Origin: an uncultured Pseudomonadota bacterium
Lineage (GTDB): Bacteria > Desulfobacterota > Syntrophorhabdia > Syntrophorhabdales > Syntrophorhabdaceae
NCBI GenBank assembly: GCA_937862865.1
Contig: CALMFJ010000001.1
Coordinates: 1-38,921, forward strand
DNA: 38,921 nt
Direction of reading: 5' to 3'
Part shown: positions 24,751 through 32,040 of the stretch, in pieces
How positions within the stretch are numbered: position 1 is the stretch's first letter
Layout of the letters: each line of letters begins with the position of its first letter
The notes under the pieces: generated by a model
The model's input: the letters and a program-made list of their open reading frames with translations, nothing else
What the model was told of the DNA's origin: nothing
The model's database searches: none
Translations under genes and position numbers: made by a program

Positions 24751-26463
24751 GTGGATTACAGCATCAAGATAGGCGGTGAGGCAGGGCAGGGCATCCAGAC
24801 GATCGGCGACGTGCTCGCCCGGGTATTCGCGCGGTCGGGTTATCATGTGTTTACAGACCAGGAATACCAGTCGAGGATACGGGGCGGCCATAATTTTTAC
24901 CGGATACGCCTGTCCGATGTACCTGTTCGTGCGCCGAAAAGGCAGCCTGACATCCTCATTGCCCTGGACCGCGCATCGATCGCCCTGCACATGCCCGAAA
25001 TGCGGGATGAAGGAATAATAGTCTATGATCCCGACATGTTAAAACAGCAATTTGACGGGCCTTCATTCCTTGATATCCCGTTTCTGACGCTGGCCACCGA
25101 GACGGGCGCCGGCAGGATCGCGGCAAACACGGTTGCCACGGGGGCTGTCCTGGGAATGCTTGGCTTTGCGTTGGAGCAGCTGTTCGACATCATGGATATT
25201 ATACTGAGGAAAAAAGATGAGGATATACGTAAGCGCAACAGGCTGGCCGCGCAGGCGGGACGGGATCATGCCGTAGCCAGCTGCAAGCGCTGCTCGTTTA
25301 CCCTGAAGGCGGCGGGCCCGCCGAAGATGCTGCTTGGCGGCAACGAAGCGATAGGCCTGGGGACGCTTGCCGGGGGGTGCAGGTTCTACAGCGCGTATCC
25401 CATGACACCGTCGACAGGGATCATGATCTACGTGGGGACGAAAGCACATGAGTACGGGGTCGTCGTGGAACAGGCGGAGGACGAGATCGCTGCGATCAAC
25501 ATGGCGCTGGGTGCGTCATACGCGGGCGTCCGGTCGATGACCGGGACTTCCGGGGGCGGGTTCGCCCTCATGGCCGAAGGGCTTTCGCTCGCAGCCATGA
25601 CGGAAACGCCCGTTGTCATTGCCCTTGCACAGCGGCCGGGACCGGCGACAGGTCTTCCTACGGGGACGGAGCAGGCGGACCTTTTCTTCGCCCTTCATTC
25701 GGGGCATGGTGAATTCCCCCGCATCATTTTCGCGCCCGGTGATCCCGAACAGGCGATCAGACTGACAGCAAAGGCCTTTGATCTTACCCAGAAATACCAG
25801 GTCCCGGCCATAATTATGACCGACCAGTACCTGGCCGATACTCAATGGACCTTTGACCGGATCTCCCTCGATGGTATTCCCATGCGTGACTACAGGGCCG
25901 ATGCGGGCGAGGTCGACCGTCTCGATGAGTACATGCGGCACGCTTTTACGGAATCGGGCATTTCACCCTTTGCCGTGCCGGGGAAGACACGGCATGTCGT
26001 CGTGACCGACAGCGACGAGCACACAGAGGCAGGGCACATTATCGAGGACGCGGGAATACGCACGAGGATGGTCGAAAAACGGCTTTTCCGGAAGATGGGG
26101 AGCATACGGGCAGAGATGGCGCCGCCCGCATATTTCGGCCCGCCCGCTCCGGGGACAGTCCTCATATCGTGGGGCTCGACATACGGGATCGTGAGGGAGG
26201 CAGCGGAAGAGCTTGCCGCCAACAGGGTAGGAATGCTCCATTTCAGCGAGATATACCCGCTGCCGGGAAACGATGCGTTCGATTACGCAGGCCTGCTGAA
26301 CGGGGCTGCCCGGACAATATGCATAGAGAATAACGCGACATCCCAGTTTGCCCGGCTTCTCGAAGCCGAGACCGGGCACAGGGTAACGGACCGGGTAACG
26401 CGGTACGACGGAAGGCCGTGGGTCCTGGAAGAATTGCTGGAGGAATTGCGTGGCAGAACGTGA
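24751..26463 (+). CDS. korA: 2-oxoacid:ferredoxin oxidoreductase, fused gamma-alpha subunit
   Basis: Subunit of a ferredoxin-dependent 2-oxoacid oxidoreductase, most like 2-oxoglutarate synthase (KorA). About 570 residues. The N-terminal 180 residues are the gamma domain (IGGEAGQGIQTIGDVLARVFARSG in two stretches, SRIRGGHNFYRIR). The alpha domain follows from GNEAIGLGTLAGGCRFYSAYPMTPST, with the pyrimidine-binding region and a C-terminal domain. It works with KorB to convert a 2-oxoacid plus CoA to acyl-CoA, CO2 and reduced ferredoxin, or the reverse. GTG 24751 is the start because GAGG precedes it by five bases and the conserved sequence begins with it; an upstream TTG frame to 24706 would run through the promoter. 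It overlaps korB by 14 bp. The substrate (2-oxoglutarate or another 2-oxoacid) cannot be decided by eye. Confidence 0.93.
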   Translation: MDYSIKIGGEAGQGIQTIGDVLARVFARSGYHVFTDQEYQSRIRGGHNFYRIRLSDVPVRAPKRQPDILIALDRASIALHMPEMRDEGIIVYDPDMLKQQFDGPSFLDIPFLTLATETGAGRIAANTVATGAVLGMLGFALEQLFDIMDIILRKKDEDIRKRNRLAAQAGRDHAVASCKRCSFTLKAAGPPKMLLGGNEAIGLGTLAGGCRFYSAYPMTPSTGIMIYVGTKAHEYGVVVEQAEDEIAAINMALGASYAGVRSMTGTSGGGFALMAEGLSLAAMTETPVVIALAQRPGPATGLPTGTEQADLFFALHSGHGEFPRIIFAPGDPEQAIRLTAKAFDLTQKYQVPAIIMTDQYLADTQWTFDRISLDGIPMRDYRADAGEVDRLDEYMRHAFTESGISPFAVPGKTRHVVVTDSDEHTEAGHIIEDAGIRTRMVEKRLFRKMGSIRAEMAPPAYFGPPAPGTVLISWGSTYGIVREAAEELAANRVGMLHFSEIYPLPGNDAFDYAGLLNGAARTICIENNATSQFARLLEAETGHRVTDRVTRYDGRPWVLEELLEELRGRT

Positions 26464-27313
26464 TAAATATCAGGGCGGTGTGCCCGCCTGGTGCCCCGGG
26501 TGCGGCAATTTCGCGATATTGCGCGCTTTCAAGGAAGCCCTTGCCGAAGAGAACATCGAGCCGGGTGAGTTCTGCATCGTTTCGGGCATAGGCCAGGCAG
26601 GAAAATTTCCTCATTATGTCCGGTGCAACACGTTCAACGGCCTGCACGGCCGTTCCCTGCCCGTTGCCACCGGGATCAAGCTCGCCAATCACGACATGCT
26701 CGTCATGGCGGTAGGGGGCGACGGCGACATGTACGGCGAGGGGGGCAATCACCTTATGCATGCCATGCGGCGCAACATAGGTATCAAGGTTTTCGTCCAC
26801 GACAACCAGATCTATGGCCTGACAAAAGGACAGGCGTCACCCACGAGTATGGAGGGCATGGTAACGAAGGTCCAGCCCTTTGGGGTGTTCTCCGGGCAGT
26901 TCAATCCGATGGCTATGGCCGTGTCCCTTGACTGCGGGTTCGTAGCGCGGGGGTATGCGGGGGACCACGAGCACCTGAAAGGGCTCATCCGGCAAGCCAT
27001 CCGCCACCCGGGCTTTTCGCTCGTCGATATTCTTCAGCCATGCGTATCGTTCAACAAGGTCAATACGTATGAATGGTATGCGCAAAGAGTGTATGATGTC
27101 GGGGACGGCCATGACCCGACTGACCGGGGCCGGTCCTTTGTAAAGGCCCTGGAATGGGGCGACAGGATCCCCATCGGCATTATCTACCGCAATGACCGCC
27201 GGAGCTTTGAAAGCCGGATCCCCGTATTGAACAAAGGTACCCTTATCGATCACGTGATCGATTGGGAAACCCTCAAAAAGAAATTGGCTGAAACTTTACA
27301 CGAATTCTATTAA
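26450..27313 (+). CDS. korB: 2-oxoacid:ferredoxin oxidoreductase, beta subunit
   Basis: Thiamine-diphosphate-binding catalytic subunit of 287 residues. It has the CPGCGNF cluster-ligand motif (Cys15, Cys18) and the ThDP motif [28 protein letters not shown] and [21 protein letters not shown], typical of KorB-type subunits, follow. It starts at GTG 26450 inside the end of korA, with GGAGG at 26439-26443, so the two are translationally coupled. No separate delta (ferredoxin-like) subunit is encoded next to it, consistent with the two-subunit class. Confidence 0.95.
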   Translation: MAERDKYQGGVPAWCPGCGNFAILRAFKEALAEENIEPGEFCIVSGIGQAGKFPHYVRCNTFNGLHGRSLPVATGIKLANHDMLVMAVGGDGDMYGEGGNHLMHAMRRNIGIKVFVHDNQIYGLTKGQASPTSMEGMVTKVQPFGVFSGQFNPMAMAVSLDCGFVARGYAGDHEHLKGLIRQAIRHPGFSLVDILQPCVSFNKVNTYEWYAQRVYDVGDGHDPTDRGRSFVKALEWGDRIPIGIIYRNDRRSFESRIPVLNKGTLIDHVIDWETLKKKLAETLHEFY

Positions 27314-27351
27314 AATACATATTCCGGCTCAAATCACACAAGGAGGGCGAG

Positions 27352-28041
27352 ATGAATCTCAAGGCTATTCAAAAGATCTGTTACGGAGTTTACATTATCA
27401 GTTCAAAAATGGATGGTAAGATAAATGGGCAAATAGCCAATACGGCGTTTCAGATCACATCCGATCCGCCGACCCTGGCGATCAGCATAAACAAGCAGAA
27501 TTTGACTCACGAGTTCATAGAGTCAAGCAAGGTGTTCGCGGTATCGATCCTTTCGAAATTTGCCCCGATGACGCTTATCGGGAAATTCGGGTTCAAATCC
27601 GGCAGGGATACGGATAAATTTGCCGATACAAAATATAAGACGGGCACTACCGGCGCACCGGTCGTACTCGACAGCACCATCGGCTACCTGGAGTGCGAGG
27701 TCGTCAGCATGACGGATGTCGGGACACACACCATCTTTATCGGGAAGGTTGTCGATTGCGATGTGTTGAGCGATAGTGAAGCGATGACATACACATACTA
27801 TCACCAGGTCAAAGGCGGGAAGGAGCCGAAGACAGCACCGACGTACGTTAAGGAAGAATCCGTAAAGACGGCCCCCGAGGAATCAGGCAAATATGTCTGC
27901 AATGTGTGCGGCTATGTCTACGACCCGGCCGTCGGCGACCCGGACAACGGGATACAAGCGGGGACGCGGTTTGAAGACCTGCCTGATTCATGGGCCTGCC
28001 CGATATGCAATGCTCCGAAAAACGAGTTTTCGAAAGAATAG
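27352..28041 (+). CDS. Flavin reductase-rubredoxin fusion (high-molecular-weight rubredoxin type)
   Basis: Protein of 229 residues with two electron-transfer modules. Residues 1-150 form a flavin-reductase-like FMN-binding domain ([23 protein letters not shown], split), similar to flavoredoxin and the N-terminal part of Moorella Hrb. Residues about 180-229 are a rubredoxin with the two iron-binding pairs CNVCGYVYD and CPICNAPK. Such proteins pass electrons from NAD(P)H or ferredoxin-linked enzymes to flavodiiron oxygen/NO reductases in anaerobes (family knowledge). ATG 27352 has a strong AAGGAGG. It lies 38 bp after korB, so it is probably in the same operon; a link to ferredoxin metabolism is inferred from that position. 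Confidence 0.93.
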   Translation: MNLKAIQKICYGVYIISSKMDGKINGQIANTAFQITSDPPTLAISINKQNLTHEFIESSKVFAVSILSKFAPMTLIGKFGFKSGRDTDKFADTKYKTGTTGAPVVLDSTIGYLECEVVSMTDVGTHTIFIGKVVDCDVLSDSEAMTYTYYHQVKGGKEPKTAPTYVKEESVKTAPEESGKYVCNVCGYVYDPAVGDPDNGIQAGTRFEDLPDSWACPICNAPKNEFSKE

Positions 28042-28055
28042 AGCACGGGGTTACC

Positions 28056-28943
28056 ATGGCAAATATAATAAGGGAGACCAATTTTGAAACTCTTGGCACC
28101 CCTCGTAAAGGGAAAGTGAGGGACATTTACGATTTCGACGGTACATTGCTGATCGTCGCCACGGACAGGCTGTCGGCGTTCGACGTCGTCCTGCCGACCG
28201 GCATAGAGGACAAGGGCAAGGTCCTTACCAGGCTTTCCCTCTTCTGGTTCCGGCAGGTAAAGGATATCATTGCGAACCATATTATCGAGACCGATGTCGA
28301 TAACTATCCGGATAGACTGAAACAATATGCCGGATCTTTGAGAGACAGGAGCATGCTTGTCAAAAGGGCGAAGGTCCTGCCCGTCGAATGTGTCGTACGG
28401 GGCTACCTGGCGGGGTCCGGCTGGGCTGAATACCAGAAGTCCGGCACCGTGTGCGGCATCGGCCTGCCTGAGGGTTTGAAGGAGTCATCCAGGCTTGAAG
28501 CGCCCATTTTTACGCCGTCGACGAAGGCCGAAGAGGGCCATGACCTCAATATTTCGTATGAGGAGGCGGTCGATATAATTGGCGAGGAGTATGCGCGCAA
28601 ACTGCGCGATTCCAGCATCGCGATCTATGAAAGGGCGCGCGACATAGCGGAAAAGAGGGGGATCATCGTTGCGGACACCAAGTTCGAGTTCGGCCTCATC
28701 GATGGCGATGTTGTTCTTATCGACGAGGTCCTGACCCCCGACTCATCGCGTTTCTGGTCGATCAAGGATTATGCCCCCGGCAAATCCCAGGACAGCTACG
28801 ACAAGCAGATCGTGCGCGATTACCTGAACACCCTCGACTGGGGCAAGACATACCCGGGCCCCGAACTCCCGCCCGGGATTGCGAAGAAGACGTCGGAAAG
28901 ATATAAGGAAATCTATACGATATTGACGGGGGAAAAGATATAG
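28056..28943 (+). CDS. purC: Phosphoribosylaminoimidazole-succinocarboxamide synthase
   Basis: SAICAR synthetase of purine biosynthesis, joining CAIR and aspartate with ATP. It has 295 residues, the longer bacterial/eukaryotic-like class. Motifs: GKVRDIYDFDGTLLIVATDR, LSAFDVVLP, LPVECVVRGYLAGSGWAEY, IADTKFEFG-type (IVADTKFEFGLIDG) and DEVLTPDSSRFW. ATG 28056 is chosen over the upstream in-frame ATG at 27990, which would overlap the rubredoxin gene by 52 bp and adds non-family residues. A GGGG lies 5 bases before it. It is the last gene of the kor-rubredoxin-purC run and is followed by tandem heptamers and a strong terminator. Confidence 0.96.
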   Translation: MANIIRETNFETLGTPRKGKVRDIYDFDGTLLIVATDRLSAFDVVLPTGIEDKGKVLTRLSLFWFRQVKDIIANHIIETDVDNYPDRLKQYAGSLRDRSMLVKRAKVLPVECVVRGYLAGSGWAEYQKSGTVCGIGLPEGLKESSRLEAPIFTPSTKAEEGHDLNISYEEAVDIIGEEYARKLRDSSIAIYERARDIAEKRGIIVADTKFEFGLIDGDVVLIDEVLTPDSSRFWSIKDYAPGKSQDSYDKQIVRDYLNTLDWGKTYPGPELPPGIAKKTSERYKEIYTILTGEKI

Positions 28944-28948
28944 AAAAG

Positions 28949-28983
28949 GGGCGATAGGCGATGGGCAATAGGGAATAGGGAAG
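28949..28983 (+). repeat. Heptamer tandem repeat, GGGCRAT family
   Basis: Five consecutive 7-bp units: GGGCGAT (28949), AGGCGAT (28956), GGGCAAT (28963), AGGGAAT (28970) and AGGGAAG (28977). They begin 6 bp after the purC stop and end 10 bp before the terminator stem. The unit sequence is unrelated to CGTTCTR but has the same length. Confidence 0.8.
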
Positions 28984-28992
28984 CAATTCGTC

Positions 28993-29027
28993 CCCGCCTG
29001 GTCGAGTTTGGTCAGGCGGGCTTTTTT
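28993..29027 (+). terminator. Rho-independent terminator after purC
   Basis: CCCGCCTG (28993-29000) pairs perfectly with CAGGCGGG (29013-29020). The stem is extended inward by wobble and C-G pairs around a GAGTTT loop and followed by C and six T (29022-29027). The T-run is only on the plus strand, so it serves the kor-purC operon. The minus-strand pdxA frame ends inside this stem (stop 29012-29014). Confidence 0.9.
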
Positions 29028-30028
29028 GTTCTCCCATGGCCCATGGCCCATGGCCCATGGCCTGTTGCTGCTTTATCGACCATTGCGCAGGCGGTGCTAT
29101 ACGCCTCGATGAAGCTCGTCGGGTCGGCGATGCCCTTTCCGGCGATATCGAATCCCGTGCCGTGGCCGGGTGATGTCCTTACAAAAGGCAGGCCCAGCGT
29201 GATGTTGACGGTCCTTTCAAAATCCAGCGTCTTTACGGGTATGAGCCCCTGGTCGTGGTACATGGCGATATAGGCATCGCAATCGAGACGGTGGAAGAGG
29301 GAGTCGGCAGGGAAGGGCCCCGAAACGTTGATGCCGACTGTCCTTGCCCGCTCGATGGCGCGCACGATCACCTCTTCCTCGCTTCCCATTAATCCCTGCT
29401 CACCGGCGTGGGGGTTGAGACCGCAAACCTTGATAAAGGGGTTCTTGAGGGACAGCCGTTGCTCGAGGGAGCGTGCCGTAATGCGTATGCAATCGAAAAC
29501 GGACCGCTCGGTGATCAGGCCGGGGACCCTGATGAGGGGAACATGTATGGATACAAGGCTCACCCGGATCGACGGGTTTGCAAGCATCATAACGTAGCTG
29601 TCAACGCCGCTGAAGTGGGCCAGGAGCTCTGTATGGCCCGGGAATGGGACACCTGCCGACCGCATCGATGCCTTGCTTATGGGGCAGGTCACAATGGCCT
29701 GTGCGCAGCCCGTAAAAACCAGCTTCAGGGCCTCCACGATGTATTCGAACGAGGCGCGCCCGCACGCGGCATTGGATGACCCCGGGTTGACGGCGCCTAT
29801 GCGAGCGAGGTCCATCAATTCGATGTCACCGGGACTGCCCTGGCCGGGCAGGCAAAATGAGTGCCGGGAAAGGGCAGGGAGTGACGCGTGGACGGCTTCC
29901 AGCGCTTTCAGGTCTGCGATTATGAGCGGAATGTGTTTCCCCGTGATCCGGGGGATGGACCTCAGAACGATCTCGGGGCCTATCCCGGCGGGGTCGCCTA
30001 TCGTTACGGCAATGCGGCTGAAATCTAT
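29012..30028 (-). CDS. pdxA: 4-hydroxythreonine-4-phosphate dehydrogenase, start codon not canonical
   Basis: NAD-dependent enzyme of pyridoxal-5'-phosphate synthesis, about 338 residues (E. coli 329). The family N-terminus RIAVTIGDPAGIGPEI is encoded at about 30016-29965. VTCPISKASMRSAGVPFPGHTE, NPHAGEQG, DAYIAMYHDQGLIPVK and PGHGTGFDIAGKG follow. There is no ATG, GTG or TTG in frame near the expected start; the first ATG or TTG (29815-29818) would cut off the first 70 residues, including the conserved N-terminus. An ATA at 30028-30026 lies 7 bases after GAGG and overlaps the stop of the surA-like gene, so it may be the start, or the base there may be an error. The last 17 or so residues come from the CCCATGG heptamers and terminator stem and are not part of the normal family C-terminus. 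Confidence 0.85.
   Translation of the reverse strand: MDFSRIAVTIGDPAGIGPEIVLRSIPRITGKHIPLIIADLKALEAVHASLPALSRHSFCLPGQGSPGDIELMDLARIGAVNPGSSNAACGRASFEYIVEALKLVFTGCAQAIVTCPISKASMRSAGVPFPGHTELLAHFSGVDSYVMMLANPSIRVSLVSIHVPLIRVPGLITERSVFDCIRITARSLEQRLSLKNPFIKVCGLNPHAGEQGLMGSEEEVIVRAIERARTVGINVSGPFPADSLFHRLDCDAYIAMYHDQGLIPVKTLDFERTVNITLGLPFVRTSPGHGTGFDIAGKGIADPTSFIEAYSTACAMVDKAATGHGPWAMGHGRTKKPA
29033..29060. repeat. Four perfect heptamers CCCATGG, inside the pdxA 3' end
   Basis: CCCATGG repeats exactly four times (29033, 29040, 29047, 29054); each contains the palindrome CCATGG. On the minus strand it is read as part of pdxA and encodes a Gly-His-Gly-Pro-Trp-Ala-Met tail. Four identical copies suggest a recent slippage expansion. 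Confidence 0.9.
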
Positions 30029-30960
30029 ATCTTTACCTCGATGTAGGACGATCTTTTGATCTTGGCTATGTAATCCTGGTATCTTTTGCCCGATTCCTCG
30101 ATTATCATGCGCTCCCTGATCGCCTTTTTGACCTCGTCATAAGGTACCGTACCCGATTGCTTGACCTCGATCAGCTTCAGTATATGGAGACCGTACGGTG
30201 TGGGGACAACGATGGAGAAGGCGCCGGGTGGAAGACCGTTGAGGGCATCCCGCAAGGTGGGCAGAAGGTCGCTTCTTTTCACGAACCCTATGTCGCCCCC
30301 CTGGCGTGCGGAAGGGTCGTCGGAGTATTTCCGTGCCACCTCGGCAAAGGGCGTACCGGCAACGAGCTGTTTGTAGGCGGTTTCGGCACGTTCACGGATA
30401 TCTTTATGCTGGCCCGATATAAATATCTGCTGGATATGGAACTCTTCTTCCTTGAAGTAATCCTGATGGCTGTCGTAATAGCTCTTGAGAGCGTTCTCGG
30501 TAATGCTCACTTCGGTTGAAACGACCCGCATGAGGAGCCTGGTCCGCAGCAGGTTGAGCTTTATGCCCTCCCTGAACTGTTCGTACGTCACATTGTCTTT
30601 TCTTAACTGCTCCCGCAGTTCGGCATCGGTGATGAGGTTCTGTTTCTTGATGTTTTCGATAAAGCCGGAGACCTCCTGGTCCGTAACAACGATCCCGGCC
30701 TTTTTTGCCTGCTGTTTTATCAACGTCCCTTCGATGAACGTCTCCAGTTTCTCCTTGAGCTGAAGGTTCCGGAAATATTCATCTACGGATGTATATTTTG
30801 TTGTCCGCTTCTCGATCTTCACAAACGCCTCGAAGTCCTTCAATGTGACGATATCGTCGTTGACGATAGCTATGACCCTGTCCACCACTTCAGCATGGAC
30901 CATGCCGCATGCGGCTGCGAGGAATGATACGGCAAGGATGATTTTGACTAATTGTTTCAT
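30025..30960 (-). CDS. SurA-like periplasmic chaperone/peptidyl-prolyl isomerase
   Basis: Exported protein of 311 residues with a signal peptide (IILAVSFLAAACGMVHA). The mature N-terminus (VVDRVIAIVNDDIVTLKDFE) and the following helical region match the SurA N-terminal chaperone domain. One parvulin/PpiC domain follows at about 165-260 (FHIQQIFISGQ, ARKYSDDPSARQGGDIGFVKR, PYGLHILKLIE). It assists folding of outer-membrane proteins. E. coli SurA has two parvulin domains, this protein only one. ATG 30960 overlaps the stop of the upstream PpiC lipoprotein gene by 4 bp (ATGA), so they are coupled. Its stop codon overlaps the probable pdxA start; surA-pdxA adjacency is also known in E. coli. Confidence 0.9.
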   Translation of the reverse strand: MKQLVKIILAVSFLAAACGMVHAEVVDRVIAIVNDDIVTLKDFEAFVKIEKRTTKYTSVDEYFRNLQLKEKLETFIEGTLIKQQAKKAGIVVTDQEVSGFIENIKKQNLITDAELREQLRKDNVTYEQFREGIKLNLLRTRLLMRVVSTEVSITENALKSYYDSHQDYFKEEEFHIQQIFISGQHKDIRERAETAYKQLVAGTPFAEVARKYSDDPSARQGGDIGFVKRSDLLPTLRDALNGLPPGAFSIVVPTPYGLHILKLIEVKQSGTVPYDEVKKAIRERMIIEESGKRYQDYIAKIKRSSYIEVKI

Positions 30961-31931
30961 TTACTTTTGGGCACCGTGTCCTTTTTTGGTGTTTCGGCAC
31001 TGACGGCCGGTTTGCCGGGTGTGTTCTTTGCATCAGGTTTCACATCTTTTGCATCAGGTTTCACATCTTTTGCATCAGGCTTTGCGGCGGCCTGGTCCTT
31101 GAGCAATGCCTCATTGATCGTTATCTTCGAACCCTTTTTTAGGTCTTCGATGTATTTATCGAGCACTTCTTTTTGTTTTTCCTGCATGAGCTGCTGTTTG
31201 ATGAATTCCTTCACTTCCGCGAAGGGGACGTATTGAGGAGGTTTCACGCCCTCGAGCCTGATGATGTGATAGCCGAACTGGGTTTTTGTTATGGGGCTTA
31301 TTTGCCCGACCTTTGTCAGTTTGAAAGCTGCGGCCTCGTATTCGGGCAGGAGCGTACCCTTCGGGTGAAATCCCACCTCGCCGCCCGTTACCTTTGCATT
31401 CGGGTCTATGGAATATCTCTTTGCGAGCTCGATGAAATCCTCTCCGCCCGAAAGCTTTTCCTTGACCTGCCTTGCCTCTTCTTCCGATTTCAAAAGAATG
31501 TGGCGTGTATTGATCTCGCGCTCCTTCCGGAACTTTTCCTTGTTGGCATCATAGAATTTTTGGAGATTTTCATCCGTCAAACTGGCGCTTGACGTCAATT
31601 TCTTCTTGAGGAGAGATTCGATGATCAGTTGCTCTTTGATCTCCGCAAGTTTGTTCTGGAAATCCTTGTCCTGCTCTACATTCGCCTTTTCAGCCTCTTT
31701 CAGGAGAAGCTTCTTGATGACAAACCGGTCGAGAAACGCCTTTTTCCCGCTTTCGGAGGCAACCATCATCTTCATGTTCATCGGGATCTTGTCGAGCTCC
31801 TTGTTGAACTCGGCCATTGTGATCTTATCGTCATTGATGGTGACGAGTACTTTGCTGTCATCCTCCTTTTTGCAGGCAAGCAGACCGGCGATCAGTACCA
31901 GGCAGATCGTGCAGATCAAAGCATTTTTCAT
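30957..31931 (-). CDS. PpiC-type peptidyl-prolyl isomerase lipoprotein (PrsA/SurA-like)
   Basis: Lipoprotein of 324 residues: signal with lipobox LLAC (Cys20), then an SurA/PrsA-like N-terminal helical domain (VLVTINDDKITMAEFNKELD). A parvulin domain (TRHILLKSEEEARQVKEKL, AKRYSIDPNAKVTGGEVGFH, TQFGYHIIRLEGV) follows. The C-terminal tail is Lys/Pro/Ala-rich with the 7-residue repeat PDAKDVK, encoded by 21-bp tandem repeats at 31030-31080. It probably acts as a membrane-anchored foldase for exported proteins together with the overlapping SurA-like product. The ATG at 31931 has AAGGGG (CCCCTT at 31938-31943 on the plus strand) and a candidate promoter upstream. Confidence 0.92.
   Translation of the reverse strand: MKNALICTICLVLIAGLLACKKEDDSKVLVTINDDKITMAEFNKELDKIPMNMKMMVASESGKKAFLDRFVIKKLLLKEAEKANVEQDKDFQNKLAEIKEQLIIESLLKKKLTSSASLTDENLQKFYDANKEKFRKEREINTRHILLKSEEEARQVKEKLSGGEDFIELAKRYSIDPNAKVTGGEVGFHPKGTLLPEYEAAAFKLTKVGQISPITKTQFGYHIIRLEGVKPPQYVPFAEVKEFIKQQLMQEKQKEVLDKYIEDLKKGSKITINEALLKDQAAAKPDAKDVKPDAKDVKPDAKNTPGKPAVSAETPKKDTVPKSK
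31030..31080. repeat. 21-bp tandem repeat in the PpiC lipoprotein tail
   Basis: Two identical 21-bp copies (31030-31050 and 31051-31071) and the start of a third, encoding the residues PDAKDVK. The period is three times seven, fits codon phase, and likely arose by replication slippage. Confidence 0.85.
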
Positions 31932-31956
31932 TCAACACCCCTTAAACAATCCGGAT

Positions 31957-31984
31957 TTTATATCCACCTATCTTAAAAATGCAA
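31957..31984 (-). promoter_or_regulatory. Candidate promoter for the ppiC-surA-pdxA operon
   Basis: On the minus strand TTGCAT (31979-31984), 16 bp and TATAAA (31957-31962). This lies in the AT-rich 109-bp gap between mfd and the PpiC lipoprotein gene, so the latter need not depend on mfd transcription. No terminator hairpin is seen after mfd. Confidence 0.4.
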
Positions 31985-32040
31985 TTCCACATATTTATTA
32001 CATCACAAAACCGCAGATAGCCGATAAACGCTTTTTTATA

